From Aphanomyces cochlioides (taxonomy: Eukaryota; Oomycota; Saprolegniomycetes; Saprolegniales; Verrucalvaceae): a stretch of DNA of 64,000 bases. Numbering within the stretch: the stretch's first letter is position 1; each line of letters opens with the position of its first letter. Positions 63,614 through 64,000 of this stretch are shown in pieces. The stretch lies in assembly GCA_019828595.1 (NCBI GenBank), contig JAHQRK010000004.1, positions 3,596,001 through 3,660,000 of the forward strand, written 5' to 3'. Below the pieces are notes generated by a model. That model saw only the letters and a list, made by a program, of their open reading frames with translations, did no database searches and was not told the DNA's origin. The translations under genes and the position numbers were made by a program.

Positions 63614-64000
63614 GGCATGTGGACAAAGACTTCATACAAATTGGCTGTGTCCATGGAGTACCATCCATGTGTGGCTGGGAACTCAATTTCATCTGTTGCA
63701 CCAGCAAGTACATCTCCGGCGTGATTTCATTCTTTCTTGCTCGTTGCTTCTTTTGCATCTGAATGGGTCTTTAGACTTAAAGTTATCGACGACGCTAGCC
63801 CATCACACTGGTTTTAGAAAGTGCTTTCACATTCCCGTCGTGGAAATTACGATCTATACCAGCCCAAGGCATCATCTGCAGGATCGTGCAATAGTCCTCC
63901 ACTCCAGTGTTTCATGATAAATGATACAAATCGGGTACAGAATCCTGCCACTGATGGATGGCTCCCTAAGGAGAACACGAGCCTTTGTCCTGCTCTCATG
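63614..64000. other. Window end, no gene seen
   Basis: No coding region was recognised. The missing 5' part of dehydrogenase D is not found here. Confidence 0.4.

Noticed and set aside
1..64000. tRNA, rRNA or riboswitch genes
   Set aside because: I looked for tRNA B-box-like GGTTCGA and rRNA blocks and saw none. The only tRNA-like sequence is the retrotransposon primer-binding site. A tRNA search program would settle this.

Overview
The window looks like nuclear DNA of an oomycete. I favour Saprolegniales (Aphanomyces/Saprolegnia type), but that is inference. The evidence is eukaryotic genes (CUL3, SEC61 alpha, RCC1, ZSWIM2-like E3, class C GPCR, START-FYVE protein), spliceosomal introns of about 37-55 nt whose acceptors nearly always read TAG, very tight spacing with convergent stops 10 bp apart, and family types common in oomycetes (BT1 folate-biopterin transporters, multi-TM class 3 lipases, START-FYVE proteins). 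Gene-dense blocks alternate with repeat-rich blocks.

Layout. 0.8-3.2 kb: two tandem paralogs for secreted proteins, each with a signal peptide, a shared short leader and a divergent lysine-rich tail; the second is frameshifted. 3.3-12 kb: mobile-element block with a PIF/Harbinger-type MITE, a second long-TIR element, a truncated Ty1/copia element, a small hAT-type element with an 8-bp target duplication, and a Tigger/pogo-like transposase. 13-31 kb: dense genes, in order CUL3, DAGL-like multi-TM lipase, ZSWIM2-like E3 ligase, a large LRR-IQ-B-box protein, a Cys-rich membrane protein, a FAR1-like domain plus methyltransferase (possibly one gene), and an RCC1-repeat protein. 31-38 kb: SEC61 alpha, a class C GPCR-like receptor, and a second Cys-rich membrane protein. 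38-43 kb: a foldback element, a Harbinger transposase with two stop codons, and a complete mariner with TIRs, TA duplication and an intact transposase. 44-49 kb: BT1 transporter and START-FYVE protein. 50-63.6 kb: a cluster of four zinc alcohol dehydrogenases of the cinnamyl-alcohol dehydrogenase type.

The most striking structure is a four-level nest at 50.2-58.0 kb. One dehydrogenase gene is split by a Ty1/copia element flanked by the 5-bp duplication AGGGT. The 5' LTR of that element is split by a Tc1 transposon with TA duplication. The Tc1 transposase frame is in turn split by a 362-bp TA-flanked MITE. Both copia elements appear to prime from the anticodon arm of initiator tRNA-Met, and in both the primer-binding site contains the gag start codon. 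Two dehydrogenase copies look intact. A third is broken by the nest and by a frameshift, and a fourth lacks its 5' end at a junction marked by a perfect hairpin. I saw no CRISPR array, rRNA or tRNA gene. Exon boundaries were worked out by hand from reading-frame phase, so single-exon errors are possible.
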